A program made the translations under genes and the position numbers. Shown here in pieces: positions 1-7,994 of a stretch of 64,000 nucleotides of DNA (positions within the stretch are counted from its first letter, which is position 1; each line of letters begins with the position of its first letter). The notes under the pieces are model-generated. The model did no database searches. It was not told where the DNA came from and worked only from the letters and a program-made list of their open reading frames with translations. The DNA comes from Ilumatobacteraceae bacterium (GTDB taxonomy: Bacteria; Actinomycetota; Acidimicrobiia; Acidimicrobiales; Ilumatobacteraceae): contig JAGYKR010000003.1 in the NCBI GenBank assembly GCA_018401375.1, forward strand, positions 62,001 through 126,000. The letters are read 5' to 3'.

Positions 1-1
1 C

Positions 2-1474
2 ACGCGGTCGGTGGAGTTTGAGGTGCATTCCCCCGCCGACTGCGAAGGAATGTTCGATGTACTCACCTATCAAAAAGGTGGGGCGTTGTTGCGCATGCTT
101 GAGCAGCACCTCGGGGTGGAGGAGTTTCGTACCGGGGTGAATCACTATTTGCGCCTGCACTCCTACGGCAATACCGAGACCGCTGACCTATGGGACGCGC
201 TCGAAGCCACCAGCGGCGCCCCGGTACGTCAGATGATGGACTCATGGATCTGGCAGCCCGGATTCCCCCTGATTCACGCTCGCCAGGAAGGCTCACTGCT
301 CCATCTTGCGCAGACCCGATTCGGCTACTCCGAGGATGTCCGGACCGAGTCCACCCTCTGGGTGGTGCCGATAGCGATCCGTAACGGAGACACCGTGACT
401 TCGGTGGTGCTCGATGCCTCCGCAGTGACTGTGGATCTCACGCATCCCGACGAACCGGTGATCATTAACTCCGGTGGCCACGGCTTTTACCGTGTGGCCT
501 ACTCCGAGGAGTTGCGGACACGTCTGCACGGATCGGTGCTCACTGGATTGAGCACCCTCGAGCGCTACAACCTCGTCGACGATGCCTGGAACTCTGTGCT
601 CGCCGGAGATCTTTCGGCTGCGGATCTGCTCGGATTCCTCGAGGGCTTTTCACAAGAGTCCGATCCAGCGGTTTGGCAAGCGATCCTGATCTCACTCCGT
701 GGGATGGCCCGCTTGATCGAACCCGAGGATCCGAGCCTCGTTTCTTTGAGGCTCAGAATCGGTGCGCTGCTGCGACCCCGTCTCGCCGAACTTGGCGATC
801 CCGTGGAGGGTGAAGATGACCTGCGCGGCAAACTGCGCGGGTTATTGCTCGGCGCACTCGGAGTGCTCGCCGCTGATCAGCCCACGATCGCACGATGCCG
901 AGAGATATTCACCGAGTCCGGATCTGATATCGCCATTGAGGACCCCGAACTGCTCGCAGCAGCCACATCGGTTGTTGCTGCTCACGGACATGTCGATGAC
1001 TACGAGAAGATGCTCGCTGGTTTCGAATCTGCGCGAACCCCTCAAGAACAGTTGCGCCATCTCTACGCGCTGAGCGAGTTCAGCCAGGCCGAACTGATTC
1101 AACGCACCTGCGAACTAGCGATGAGTCCGAAGGTCAAAACCCAAAATGCCCCATTCGTGATCCGGATGTGCATCGCTAACCGGCATCACGGGGCGTTGGC
1201 TTGGGAGTTCCTGACCGATCACTGGGCCGAGGCCGTGGCTCAGTTTCCCTCCAACACGATCGTGCGGATGGTGGATTCTGTGAAGACGTTGACCCGCCCC
1301 GAACAGGTCGAACAGGTCACAGCGTTCTTCGCTGAGCATCCGATCCCACAGGCCGCCTTGACCTTGCGCCAGATCCTCGAACGCCAGCAGGTCAATGCGT
1401 CCTTGGCTTCTCGTGAAGCCGCTCGGTTCTCCGCGTCACTGCTGAGTGACGTCAATGCTCAACTGGAGGAGTGA
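2..1474 (+). CDS. pepN: M1-family aminopeptidase, C-terminal part (5' truncated by window edge)
   Basis: The frame is open from base 2, so the gene begins outside the window; the GTG at 11 is internal. The first visible residues read FEVHSPADCEGMFDVLTYQKG, a stretch that in M1 aminopeptidases follows the zinc-binding HEXXH motif and includes the transition-state tyrosine region (LTYQKG). The zinc site itself lies upstream of the window. The remaining roughly 450 residues are a helical ERAP1-C-like domain without obvious membrane segments. The family removes N-terminal residues from peptides in the cytoplasm. The gene ends just before a convergent tRNA gene. The family assignment is strong; the pepN name follows actinobacterial usage. 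Confidence 0.9.
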   Translation, partial: TRSVEFEVHSPADCEGMFDVLTYQKGGALLRMLEQHLGVEEFRTGVNHYLRLHSYGNTETADLWDALEATSGAPVRQMMDSWIWQPGFPLIHARQEGSLLHLAQTRFGYSEDVRTESTLWVVPIAIRNGDTVTSVVLDASAVTVDLTHPDEPVIINSGGHGFYRVAYSEELRTRLHGSVLTGLSTLERYNLVDDAWNSVLAGDLSAADLLGFLEGFSQESDPAVWQAILISLRGMARLIEPEDPSLVSLRLRIGALLRPRLAELGDPVEGEDDLRGKLRGLLLGALGVLAADQPTIARCREIFTESGSDIAIEDPELLAAATSVVAAHGHVDDYEKMLAGFESARTPQEQLRHLYALSEFSQAELIQRTCELAMSPKVKTQNAPFVIRMCIANRHHGALAWEFLTDHWAEAVAQFPSNTIVRMVDSVKTLTRPEQVEQVTAFFAEHPIPQAALTLRQILERQQVNASLASREAARFSASLLSDVNAQLEE

Positions 1475-1504
1475 TCTGGGCCGATTCCCCCACAAGGGGA
1501 GTCG

Positions 1505-1577
1505 TGGAGCTGAGGGGAATCGAACCCCTGGCCTCAACAGTGCGATTGTTGCGCTCTACCAACTGAGCTACAGCCCC
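1505..1577 (-). tRNA. tRNA-Ala (anticodon CGC)
   Basis: The minus strand folds into a standard 73-nt cloverleaf. The acceptor stem pairs GGGGCTG with CAGCTCC with one G-U pair. The D arm begins GCTCAGTTGGTAGAGC, the anticodon stem is CAACA/TGTTG with loop ATCGCAC, and the T arm is AGGGG-TTCGATT-CCCCT. The anticodon CGC decodes GCG, and the acceptor and D-arm sequence is typical of tRNA-Ala. CCA is not encoded. The gene is convergent with the aminopeptidase. Confidence 0.95.
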
Positions 1578-1604
1578 GAACGGATCAAAGTGTAGCGACC
1601 AGAA

Positions 1605-2180
1605 TCACCAACTGAAGTGGGAGTCTGGATGATTGCGCTGGCGGATCTGCGCCAAGAGATACATGTAACCGCACAACGCCAAAAAGGCGATCGCGAACAA
1701 GTACAACATCACGGTGGCCTTAGTGGTGGCAGCAAGGAACAAGGTGCTACCTGACAGCATCACTAAGGAGAACAAGACGTTGGTGCGACGCCGACGACGC
1801 TCCGCTGCGGGAGACATCCGGCGCAGCGCCACATCGGAGTGACGCCGCATCGCCGAAGAGTGATCTCCGCTTGATCCGCCATGCATACCTAGCGCACCAC
1901 GAGATGGCAGGGCGCGCTGCGCGGCCGGACGAGGTGCAGTGCGCACACCCGGACGACCTGTCGCAGCCTGGCGATACAACGGCGAGGGGGCGAGAGGGCG
2001 ACCCACCGGTCGCATCGAGCCACCGGCACGAGCCGGAACCGAACTCTGGAGGCGATGTAACTGACGCCGAAAATCCGAGACGGAGGAGTTCGGATGGTTC
2101 TCAATCCGAGAGCGCAAGAGAGGCGGAATCAGAACTGCGGCCCATGCCGCGGCTACCACAAGGAGGACAAGCTGGCCCAT
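1605..2180 (-). CDS. Small membrane protein, candidate gephyrin-like protein receptor (GlpR-like)
   Basis: A 191-residue protein with one N-terminal hydrophobic helix (about residues 3-20), a roughly 110-residue Arg/Pro/Ser-rich linker, an RRRRR cluster, and two closely spaced hydrophobic helices near the C-terminus (about 134-152 and 157-178). It has no catalytic motif. This architecture, and its place downstream of moeA, moaA and moaC on the same strand, recall the Corynebacterium/Mycobacterium membrane protein encoded next to a MoeA-like gephyrin homologue, which acts with it in cell division and polar growth. That link rests on architecture and synteny only. Otherwise it is an unknown membrane protein. 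Confidence 0.6.
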   Translation of the reverse strand: MGQLVLLVVAAAWAAVLIPPLLRSRIENHPNSSVSDFRRQLHRLQSSVPARAGGSMRPVGRPLAPSPLYRQAATGRPGVRTAPRPAAQRALPSRGALGMHGGSSGDHSSAMRRHSDVALRRMSPAAERRRRRTNVLFSLVMLSGSTLFLAATTKATVMLYLFAIAFLALCGYMYLLAQIRQRNHPDSHFSW

Positions 2181-2332
2181 ATGTGTCGATGACTCCTATT
2201 CAGGGTTTCTCTCAGATGACCACAAGCGGCACGCCGCTCGATCATGTGATCGGTGTCCACCGGCGAACCGGCTGATATTACGATTGTACGACATTTGTAA
2301 CCGAATCACCAATATTTGACCTCATCCATCCT

Positions 2333-2380
2333 CAGATAGATGAGACGGCAGATAGATGAGACGGCAGATAGATCGGACGG
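2333..2380. repeat. Tandem array 3 x 16 bp downstream of moaC
   Basis: Three adjacent copies of CAGATAGATGAGACGG, the third differing at 1-2 positions, lie 11 bp beyond the moaC stop codon. The 211-bp interval 2181-2391 between moaC and the membrane protein gene holds nothing else I recognise apart from AT-rich sequence near 2280-2320, which could contain the promoter of the downstream gene. Confidence 0.9.
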
Positions 2381-2391
2381 CCACACCAGAT

Positions 2392-2871
2392 TCAAGGGTC
2401 GCGTCGATACACCCCGGAGCGACCACCGGTCTTCTCCCACAGTGCCAAGTCCCCAATCACCATCGCACGATCCGCAGACTTACACATGTCGTAGATGGTG
2501 AGAGCCGCCACCGAACAGGCATGTAACGCCTCCATCTCCACCCCGGTGCGATCAACGGTCTCCACAGACACCTCAACAGCAACATGATCGTCGCCGATGT
2601 CGAAGTTGACCGACACGCTGCCCACGAGCAGCGGGTGGCACAACGGGATCATGTCCGAGGTGCGCTTGGCCGCCTGAATGCCGGCCACCCGGGCAACTGC
2701 AAGCACATCACCCTTCTTCATCTCGCGGTTTGCGATCGCTGTGGTGGTGGCTGGGGTCATGAACACCTTGCACCTAGCGACAGCTCGCCGGTGCGAGGGC
2801 TCTTTGGGGGTGACATCCACCATCCGAGCATGACCCATCGGGTCGAGATGGCTGAAAGAGAGTTCGCTCAT
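2392..2871 (-). CDS. moaC: Cyclic pyranopterin monophosphate synthase MoaC
   Basis: A 159-residue protein of normal MoaC length. Together with MoaA it converts GTP to cyclic pyranopterin monophosphate, the first step of molybdenum cofactor synthesis. Diagnostic stretches are RTSDMIPLCHPLL, TGVEMEALHACSVAALTIYD and MCKSADRAM, which carries the conserved catalytic lysine and aspartate region. It follows moaA on the same strand. The 48-bp gap contains three tandem GAGGAAGG Shine-Dalgarno-like units, the last well placed before the ATG. Confidence 0.97.
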   Translation of the reverse strand: MSELSFSHLDPMGHARMVDVTPKEPSHRRAVARCKVFMTPATTTAIANREMKKGDVLAVARVAGIQAAKRTSDMIPLCHPLLVGSVSVNFDIGDDHVAVEVSVETVDRTGVEMEALHACSVAALTIYDMCKSADRAMVIGDLALWEKTGGRSGVYRRDP

Positions 2872-2878
2872 TTACAGA

Positions 2879-2917
2879 CCTTCCTCACAAACCTTCCTCA
2901 CAAACCTTCCTCACGAA
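2879..2917. repeat. Tandem array 3 x 13 bp between moaA and moaC
   Basis: Three copies of CCTTCCTCACAAA (plus strand), the last with one change, fill most of the gap from 2 bp after the moaA stop to the moaC start. On the coding strand each unit contains GAGGAAGG, so the array multiplies a ribosome-binding-site-like sequence in front of moaC. Confidence 0.9.
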
Positions 2918-2919
2918 CT

Positions 2920-3912
2920 TCATCCGCCGATCTGACTCATGGAGCGACCGGGCCGGACAAAGTTCACCTGGTTGATCTGATGGCCCGCCCACTTGGTGGC
3001 CACGGCCCGTTCGATACGTGCTGCGATCTGATCCTCGGTCTCCCCACTCCGCAGCGCAGCGAGCAAATCAAACTCATTAGTAGCGAACAGGCAGGTGCGG
3101 AACTGACCTTCAGCGGTGAGTCGCACCCGATCGCAATCCCCACAGAACGGTTTCGTGACAGTAGGGATCACCCCGATCATGCCGGCCCCGTCCGCATAGC
3201 GCCAGCGGTCCGCCGGGGCTGAACCTCTCGCCGGCACCTGTTCAAGCTCATAGACCGATGAGATTTCGGCCACGATCTCATCTTGGGTGACCACCTTGTC
3301 GTTCAGCCAATGACCGGTGGCGTCAAGGGGCATGAACTCGATGAAGCGCACCTCCACCCCTCGTTCACGACCAAAATTAGCCAAAGCCAAAATCTCATCC
3401 TCGTTGACACCCCGCTCGATGACCGCGTTGATCTTGACCGGATCGAATCCGGCCTCAACGGACGCATCGATCCCATCGATCACCGCTGCCAACTGGTCGC
3501 GGCGGGTGATCGCCATGAACTTTTCCGCATCCAAGGTGTCCAGGCTGATGTTGATTCGACGCAGCCCCGCAGCGCGCAGGTCCTGAGCCAACAGCCGCAT
3601 CGTGGCTCCATTGGTGGTCATGGCCAGATCCACTCCGAGGGCGGACAGCCGCTGTACCAACTCGGGAAGACGGGCTCTGACTGTGGGTTCCCCACCGGTC
3701 AGGCGGATTCCCTCCACCTTGTAGCGCTGCACGAAGATCGAAGCCAAGGTCTCGATCTCCTCAAAACTCATCACCTGATCCCGGGGCAACCACTTCATGC
3801 CTTCCTCGGGCATGCAATAGGTGCAGCGGAAGTTACAGCGATCGGTGATCGAAATCCGAAGGTCGCGAATCACTCTGCCGAATGGGTCCACCAAATCCTG
3901 AGGGCCGGACAT
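2920..3912 (-). CDS. moaA: GTP 3',8-cyclase MoaA (radical SAM)
   Basis: A 330-residue radical SAM enzyme that rearranges GTP to 3',8-cyclo-dihydro-GTP in molybdenum cofactor synthesis. The N-terminal cluster motif CNFRCTYC (Cys 26, 30, 33) binds the SAM-cleaving [4Fe-4S] cluster. A second cysteine set, FCGDCDRVRLTAEGQFRTC, binds the substrate-side cluster. The protein ends in the Gly-Gly dipeptide (SQIGG) needed for MoaA activity. It begins 4 nt after the moeA stop, so the two are co-transcribed. Confidence 0.98.
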   Translation of the reverse strand: MSGPQDLVDPFGRVIRDLRISITDRCNFRCTYCMPEEGMKWLPRDQVMSFEEIETLASIFVQRYKVEGIRLTGGEPTVRARLPELVQRLSALGVDLAMTTNGATMRLLAQDLRAAGLRRINISLDTLDAEKFMAITRRDQLAAVIDGIDASVEAGFDPVKINAVIERGVNEDEILALANFGRERGVEVRFIEFMPLDATGHWLNDKVVTQDEIVAEISSVYELEQVPARGSAPADRWRYADGAGMIGVIPTVTKPFCGDCDRVRLTAEGQFRTCLFATNEFDLLAALRSGETEDQIAARIERAVATKWAGHQINQVNFVRPGRSMSQIGG

Positions 3913-3916
3913 CGTC

Positions 3917-5143
3917 TCACCCTAGAAGAAGAACCACTTCGACCGCGCCCCCGGAGCCGATTCCGTCGCCGTCGGGCACGATTGCGATCCCGTTGGCCTG
4001 CGCTGTGGCTGCGAGTTGGTGGCTACCCTGCGCGCGCACCGGGGTGACATGACAACGTCCGTCAGGAGCGAACACGGCATCCACCCGCATCAAATGAACC
4101 TTGCCGTCGCGACGCCGTACCAACGGTGCAGCGGCCACCGCTTGGAGCCGCGGACGGCACGGATCCTTCGTGGTCACATTGCGGTGGCCCATCATCTGGC
4201 GCAGAGCGGGGCGCGCCAACATCTCACAACTAACGAGAGAGGAGACCGGGTTTCCGGGCAGACCAAAGATTGGGACACCTCCAAGATGACCAAACGCAAA
4301 CGGCTTGGCCGGTTTGATCGCGATCTGCATCCACTGCATCTCTGCGATTCGGCCCAGCACCGCTTTCACCACGTCGTAGTCACCCATGCTCACCCCTCCC
4401 GAGGTGATGATCGCATCAAACTTCGTCGCCGCCTCGCGCAACACCCGTTCCAGATGGACCTCGTCGTCGGGGATGATCCCGAGATCCTCCACCTCACAAC
4501 CGGCTTGCTCAAGGACTTTCACGAGCATCGGCCGATTGCTCTCGCGGATCTGCCCCGGCCGCAAATCGCCACCGTCGTCCACGAGTTCGTCACCGGTGGA
4601 CAGCACAGCCACGCTGAGGCGCCGCCATACCTTGACCTGTCTGGTGTTGGAACCTGCCAACACCCCGGTCACCGCTGGTGTGATCACGGTACCGGACTCA
4701 AACAACCGCTCTCCCGGACGCGTGTCTTCACCGGCGCGACGCACCGCTTGGCCGGTCTCCACGCTGCGATGCAACCGCACGATCTCAGATCCTGCATCCC
4801 CGATGAGTTCGGAATCTTCCACCATCGCCACGGCATCAACCCCTTGCGGGATCGGTGCACCGGTCATGATGCGGATCGCTTGACCGGGACCACACACCAG
4901 TTCGGACCACCCGCCGGCGGCCACCTCGCCGATGACTGCGAGCTCCGTCGGCACCTCTGCGAGGTCCGCTGCTTTCACCCCGTACCCGTCCACAGCCGAG
5001 TTATCCCACGGAGGGCTCAGTTCGGTGGCAATGACCGCTTCAGCGAGGACGAGCCCACCGGCATCAACGGCTCGCATCCACACCGGCTCAAGGACCGGAC
5101 AACCTGCCAACACCCGAGCGCTGGCTTCCTCCAAAGGGATCAT
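3917..5143 (-). CDS. moeA: Molybdopterin molybdenumtransferase MoeA (gephyrin E-domain family)
   Basis: A 408-residue protein that inserts molybdate into adenylylated molybdopterin. It has the MoeA landmarks PPWDNSAVDGYG, RIMTGAPIPQG, ITSGGVSMGDYD and the FGLPGNPVSS loop, and a complete C-terminal domain IV. It is the first gene of moeA-moaA-moaC. A TACGTT box lies six nt before the ATG, implying a leaderless transcript. In corynebacteria a paralogue of this family acts as a cell-division protein (Glp) with a membrane receptor; the protein gene at 1605-2180 makes that a possible second role here. Confidence 0.97.
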   Translation of the reverse strand: MIPLEEASARVLAGCPVLEPVWMRAVDAGGLVLAEAVIATELSPPWDNSAVDGYGVKAADLAEVPTELAVIGEVAAGGWSELVCGPGQAIRIMTGAPIPQGVDAVAMVEDSELIGDAGSEIVRLHRSVETGQAVRRAGEDTRPGERLFESGTVITPAVTGVLAGSNTRQVKVWRRLSVAVLSTGDELVDDGGDLRPGQIRESNRPMLVKVLEQAGCEVEDLGIIPDDEVHLERVLREAATKFDAIITSGGVSMGDYDVVKAVLGRIAEMQWMQIAIKPAKPFAFGHLGGVPIFGLPGNPVSSLVSCEMLARPALRQMMGHRNVTTKDPCRPRLQAVAAAPLVRRRDGKVHLMRVDAVFAPDGRCHVTPVRAQGSHQLAATAQANGIAIVPDGDGIGSGGAVEVVLLLG

Positions 5144-5196
5144 GTCCAGAACGTATCTGAGTGAGGAGTTGACGGCGAGCCCGGCAGACTGGCGGG
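5144..5196. promoter_or_regulatory. Divergent promoter region, moeA / glycolipid-binding gene
   Basis: In this 53-bp gap the minus strand has TACGTT (5150-5155) six nt before the moeA ATG. The plus strand has CAGACT (5185-5190), a one-off match to TANNNT, six nt before the GTG at 5197. Both spacings fit leaderless transcription starting at the start codon. Confidence 0.6.
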
Positions 5197-5751
5197 GTGC
5201 TCGCCCACACCGCTTTCCCCGCCGACGGATTCACGGCGCGCTGGCAGACCTGGGACACCGTCCATGAAGAGGTGCTCACCTTGCGCTGGGAGAACGAAGG
5301 ATGGACAGCCACCGGCGAGGTGGGACGCGAGAAGATCCATTACGTGATGCGCTTGTCTCCCCTCTGGCAGGTCCGCCAGATGCTGTTGTTCCGAGATATG
5401 GAAGAACCGGATCTATGGTTGGCTACCGATGGGGCGGGCCGCTGGGGAGAGATGAACGGTGCTCACCGCACCGAACTTGACGGCTGCCGGGATCTCGATC
5501 TCGGGTGCAGTCCGTTCACGATGATGTTGCCGGTGCGACGCCTCCCGGTGGATATCGGCGACGAGTTTGAGGTTCCTGTGATCAATGTGGACGTTGAGAC
5601 TCTTAGCGTGATCCGGTCCTCACGCTCATTCTCCCGGACCGCTGAACGCTCATGGTTCTTGCGTGAGGGTCCTAATGGTGCCCCGCGAGAACTGACTCTG
5701 GACGAATACGGTCTCGTCCTCGATGACCCCGGCCATTACCGGCGTCGCTGA
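5197..5751 (+). CDS. Putative glycolipid-binding protein (DUF1089-like)
   Basis: A 184-residue soluble protein with no signal peptide, rich in beta-strand patterns (RWENEGWTATGEVGREKIHYVMRLSPLWQVRQMLLF, DLWLATDGAGRWGEMNG). This resembles the putative glycolipid-binding family, whose structures show a barrel with a lipid-sized cavity. Its biochemical role is not established. The GTG start is chosen because a -10-like CAGACT lies six nt upstream and the reading frame is not sensible further upstream. It is monocistronic, convergent with galU. Confidence 0.7.
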   Translation: MLAHTAFPADGFTARWQTWDTVHEEVLTLRWENEGWTATGEVGREKIHYVMRLSPLWQVRQMLLFRDMEEPDLWLATDGAGRWGEMNGAHRTELDGCRDLDLGCSPFTMMLPVRRLPVDIGDEFEVPVINVDVETLSVIRSSRSFSRTAERSWFLREGPNGAPRELTLDEYGLVLDDPGHYRRR

Positions 5752-5765
5752 GGCAGGCGCACCGC

Positions 5766-5807
5766 GAACCGATATTCACGAGCCAATATTTACGAACCAA
5801 TCCTCAC
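5766..5807. repeat. Imperfect tandem array 3 x 14 bp in the galU 3' flank
   Basis: Three diverged copies of GAACCGATATTCAC occupy the gap between two convergent genes, ending 14 bp from the galU stop codon. No clear terminator hairpin is visible here. Confidence 0.75.
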
Positions 5808-5821
5808 GAAACCGGACAGGT

Positions 5822-6682
5822 TCACAGGTCGTCGAGCCAGTCTGCGAGCTGCGGGCCGAGCTCGTCTGATCGCAGCGTGATCTCGATCGAGGCCTGCAGC
5901 ATCCCGAGCGGTGTCCCCGTGTCATAACGGGCAATCGTGGAAATCACCCCATGCACCGGAGATCTATCCACCTGAGCGCGGATCGCATCGGTCAACTGCA
6001 ACTCGCCGCCTGCGCCTGGACGAAGTCGAGAAATCTCGCCGAATACGTCCGGGGTGAGTACATAGCGTCCGATGATGATCAGGCTGCTCGGTGCCTCGGC
6101 CACGGAAGGCTTCTCCACTAGGCCTGCCACTCGCAGCACCCCATCGGAATCAGGATCCGACATCGGATCTACCACCCCGTACGCGCTGACCTCTTCGGGA
6201 TTCACAGCTTTGAGGGCCACCACACTTCCCCCCGATGCCGCACAGACTCCGTTCATCTGAGCAAGCAGTGAGGAGTCCCCCATGATCTCATCAGGTAACA
6301 ACACAGCAAAGGGTTCATCACCAACCGCCGATTCGGCACAGCCGACCGCATGGCCAAGCCCGCGCGGTTCGTCTTGAAACACGATCGATACCCGCCAATC
6401 CCGACCCACCGCTGCGAGCCGATCCGCAGCATCTTCCCGACCGGCTCGACGCAACGCCTCCACCAGATCGGGGCGCGGTTCAAAATAGGACTCGATCCCC
6501 GGTTTGTGACGTGAACTCACGACCACGATGTGATCGATACCTGCACCGAGCGCCTCATCGATCACAAACTGGATGGCGGGGGTGTCTCCGATCGGGAGGA
6601 GTTCCTTGGGGACCGCCTTGGTAGCCGGGAGGAAACGGGTTCCCATTCCGGCCGCCGGGATCACGGCATGGCGCACCTGCAT
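5822..6682 (-). CDS. galU: UTP-glucose-1-phosphate uridylyltransferase GalU
   Basis: A 286-residue nucleotidyltransferase making UDP-glucose for glycolipid, trehalose or cell-wall synthesis. The N-terminal signature AAGMGTRFLPATKAVPKE, including the catalytic Lys, is intact, followed by FVIDEALGAGIDHIVVV, VLLPDE and a VEKP motif before the substrate Gly-Arg-Tyr region. The start is set by the signature and by TAAGGT seven nt before the ATG. The gene is divergent from the FmdB-like gene; actinobacteria often keep galU near moeA, as here. Confidence 0.97.
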   Translation of the reverse strand: MQVRHAVIPAAGMGTRFLPATKAVPKELLPIGDTPAIQFVIDEALGAGIDHIVVVSSRHKPGIESYFEPRPDLVEALRRAGREDAADRLAAVGRDWRVSIVFQDEPRGLGHAVGCAESAVGDEPFAVLLPDEIMGDSSLLAQMNGVCAASGGSVVALKAVNPEEVSAYGVVDPMSDPDSDGVLRVAGLVEKPSVAEAPSSLIIIGRYVLTPDVFGEISRLRPGAGGELQLTDAIRAQVDRSPVHGVISTIARYDTGTPLGMLQASIEITLRSDELGPQLADWLDDL

Positions 6683-6736
6683 GAACAGGACCTTACTCGT
6701 GTCGATCTGGAGTTGGGCCGGGATATCTTGGTCCGA
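6683..6736. promoter_or_regulatory. Divergent leaderless promoters, galU / fmdB-like
   Basis: The minus strand has TAAGGT (6690-6695) seven nt before the galU ATG. The plus strand has TATCTT (6724-6729) seven nt before the GTG at 6737. Each -10 box leaves no room for a 5' leader. Confidence 0.7.
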
Positions 6737-7117
6737 GTGCCGATCTACGTTTACAAGTTCATCGAAACTGGTGAGACCATCGAGATCAGTCAGTCATTTT
6801 CCGATGACACTCTCTCTGAGGCAGAACACCCCGCGACCGGTCAGGTGATGCCGGTGAAGAAAGTGTTCCAGCCGGTGGGCGTCACTTTCCGGGGCGGCGG
6901 CTTCTACAAGAACGACAGCCGGGGCGCATCTTCCTCGACCACCCCGTCCTCCTCAACTGAGTCCTCAAGTTCCAGCAGCAGCGACTCCGGCAGTTCCTCT
7001 TCAGGAGGTTCTTCTTCAGGCAGTTCTTCCTCAAGCGGCTCTTCTTCGGGCGCAGGATCTACGAGCTCCACTCCGGCCAGCGCACCAGCATCCTCCTCGA
7101 GCACCTCAAAAGATTGA
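6737..7117 (+). CDS. FmdB-family-like small protein lacking zinc-ribbon cysteines, serine-rich tail
   Basis: A 126-residue protein. The first 60 or so residues (VPIYVYKFIETGETIEISQS ... KKVFQPVGVTFRGGGFYKND) match the FmdB putative regulatory family, including the final FxGxGFYKxD motif. The two CxxC pairs that normally form the zinc ribbon are absent, and the whole protein contains no cysteine. Residues from about 64 on are low-complexity Ser/Gly/Thr, common in FmdB proteins. The GTG start fits the family start (MPIYxY) and has TATCTT seven nt upstream. Function unknown; the family name comes from a gene near formamidase. Confidence 0.8.
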   Translation: MPIYVYKFIETGETIEISQSFSDDTLSEAEHPATGQVMPVKKVFQPVGVTFRGGGFYKNDSRGASSSTTPSSSTESSSSSSSDSGSSSSGGSSSGSSSSSGSSSGAGSTSSTPASAPASSSSTSKD

Positions 7118-7142
7118 ACCGGTCAGACTGAACCGGTCAGAC
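7115..7142. repeat. Tandem duplication 2 x 14 bp at the fmdB-like stop codon
   Basis: Two exact copies of TGAACCGGTCAGAC. The first begins with the TGA stop codon of the FmdB-like gene. The array ends 9 bp from the uppP stop codon on the other strand. Confidence 0.9.
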
Positions 7143-7151
7143 GGGGGGACT

Positions 7152-7982
7152 TCAACGCCAACCGGCGGTCAGCGCCACCAACACGAGGGATCCAAGTGCC
7201 ACCCGGTAGATCACGAACACGGTGAACGTGTGGGTACGCACGAGACGAATCGTGCCCCATACCGCCAGCCATCCGGCTACCGCAGAGGTCCCGATCCCCC
7301 ACAGCATCGGTTCAAGAAACCCTTCCGGCACGCCCTCGCGAGCGAGTTGAGCCAGTTTGTATGTCACCGCACCTGCAGTGATCGGCACGCTCATCAAAAA
7401 ACTGATCCGAGCCGCTGCATCACGGCCAAACCCCGCTCGTCTGGCTGCGGTCATCGTGATCCCCGACCGAGAGGTTCCCGGATTCAATGCGAGGGTTTGC
7501 GCCATCCCGACCAACAAGGCATCGCGCAGTCGGAGTTCCTCCACCTTGCGCACTCCCGAAGATCGATCTGCCCACCACAGCAACAGTCCGAAACCGATCA
7601 ACGACACTGCGATCACCACCGGGGAGCCGAGGGCTTGTTCAATAAAGGACTCCAGTACCAACCCTGCCAGCACCGCCGGAATTGTGGCCACCACCAACAA
7701 CCACGCCAATCGCTCATCGGTCTGCACGGGCCGCCGCCTCTGCAAAAGACAACTGACCCCAGCCAGCCCGTAGCGAAGGAGATCCCGCCGGAAATACCCC
7801 ACCACAGCGATAAGCGTGCCGAGGTGCAGGGCCACATCAAAGGACTTCTTCAATGAGGCCGACTCGAGTTCCTCCCAGCCAAGACCCCACGGCAGAAGCA
7901 AAAGGTGACCGCTTGAGGAGATCGGCAAGAACTCGGTCACGCCTTGGACGATGCCGAGGATGATCGCCTGAATCAGCGGCAT
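7152..7982 (-). CDS. uppP: Undecaprenyl-diphosphate phosphatase UppP (BacA)
   Basis: A 276-residue polytopic membrane protein that dephosphorylates undecaprenyl diphosphate so the carrier lipid can be reused in peptidoglycan synthesis; its loss or overexpression changes bacitracin sensitivity. Both active-site motifs are present: EFLPISSSGH (residues 17-26) and PGTSRSG near residue 170, separated by several hydrophobic helices. It lies 12 bp after the PHP gene and is probably the last gene of the tldD-tldE-PHP-uppP run. Confidence 0.97.
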   Translation of the reverse strand: MPLIQAIILGIVQGVTEFLPISSSGHLLLLPWGLGWEELESASLKKSFDVALHLGTLIAVVGYFRRDLLRYGLAGVSCLLQRRRPVQTDERLAWLLVVATIPAVLAGLVLESFIEQALGSPVVIAVSLIGFGLLLWWADRSSGVRKVEELRLRDALLVGMAQTLALNPGTSRSGITMTAARRAGFGRDAAARISFLMSVPITAGAVTYKLAQLAREGVPEGFLEPMLWGIGTSAVAGWLAVWGTIRLVRTHTFTVFVIYRVALGSLVLVALTAGWR

Positions 7983-7994
7983 CGGTAGACCCGA

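Noticed and set aside
4016-5164. 382-codon plus-strand open frame
   Set aside because: Antisense to moeA, which has all family motifs. The translation is His/Arg/Pro-rich and matches nothing recognisable.
6904-7110. Intergenic low-complexity repeat or minus-strand acidic ORF
   Set aside because: It is the serine-rich tail of the FmdB-like gene in its own frame; the Glu-rich antisense frame is a by-product of that composition.
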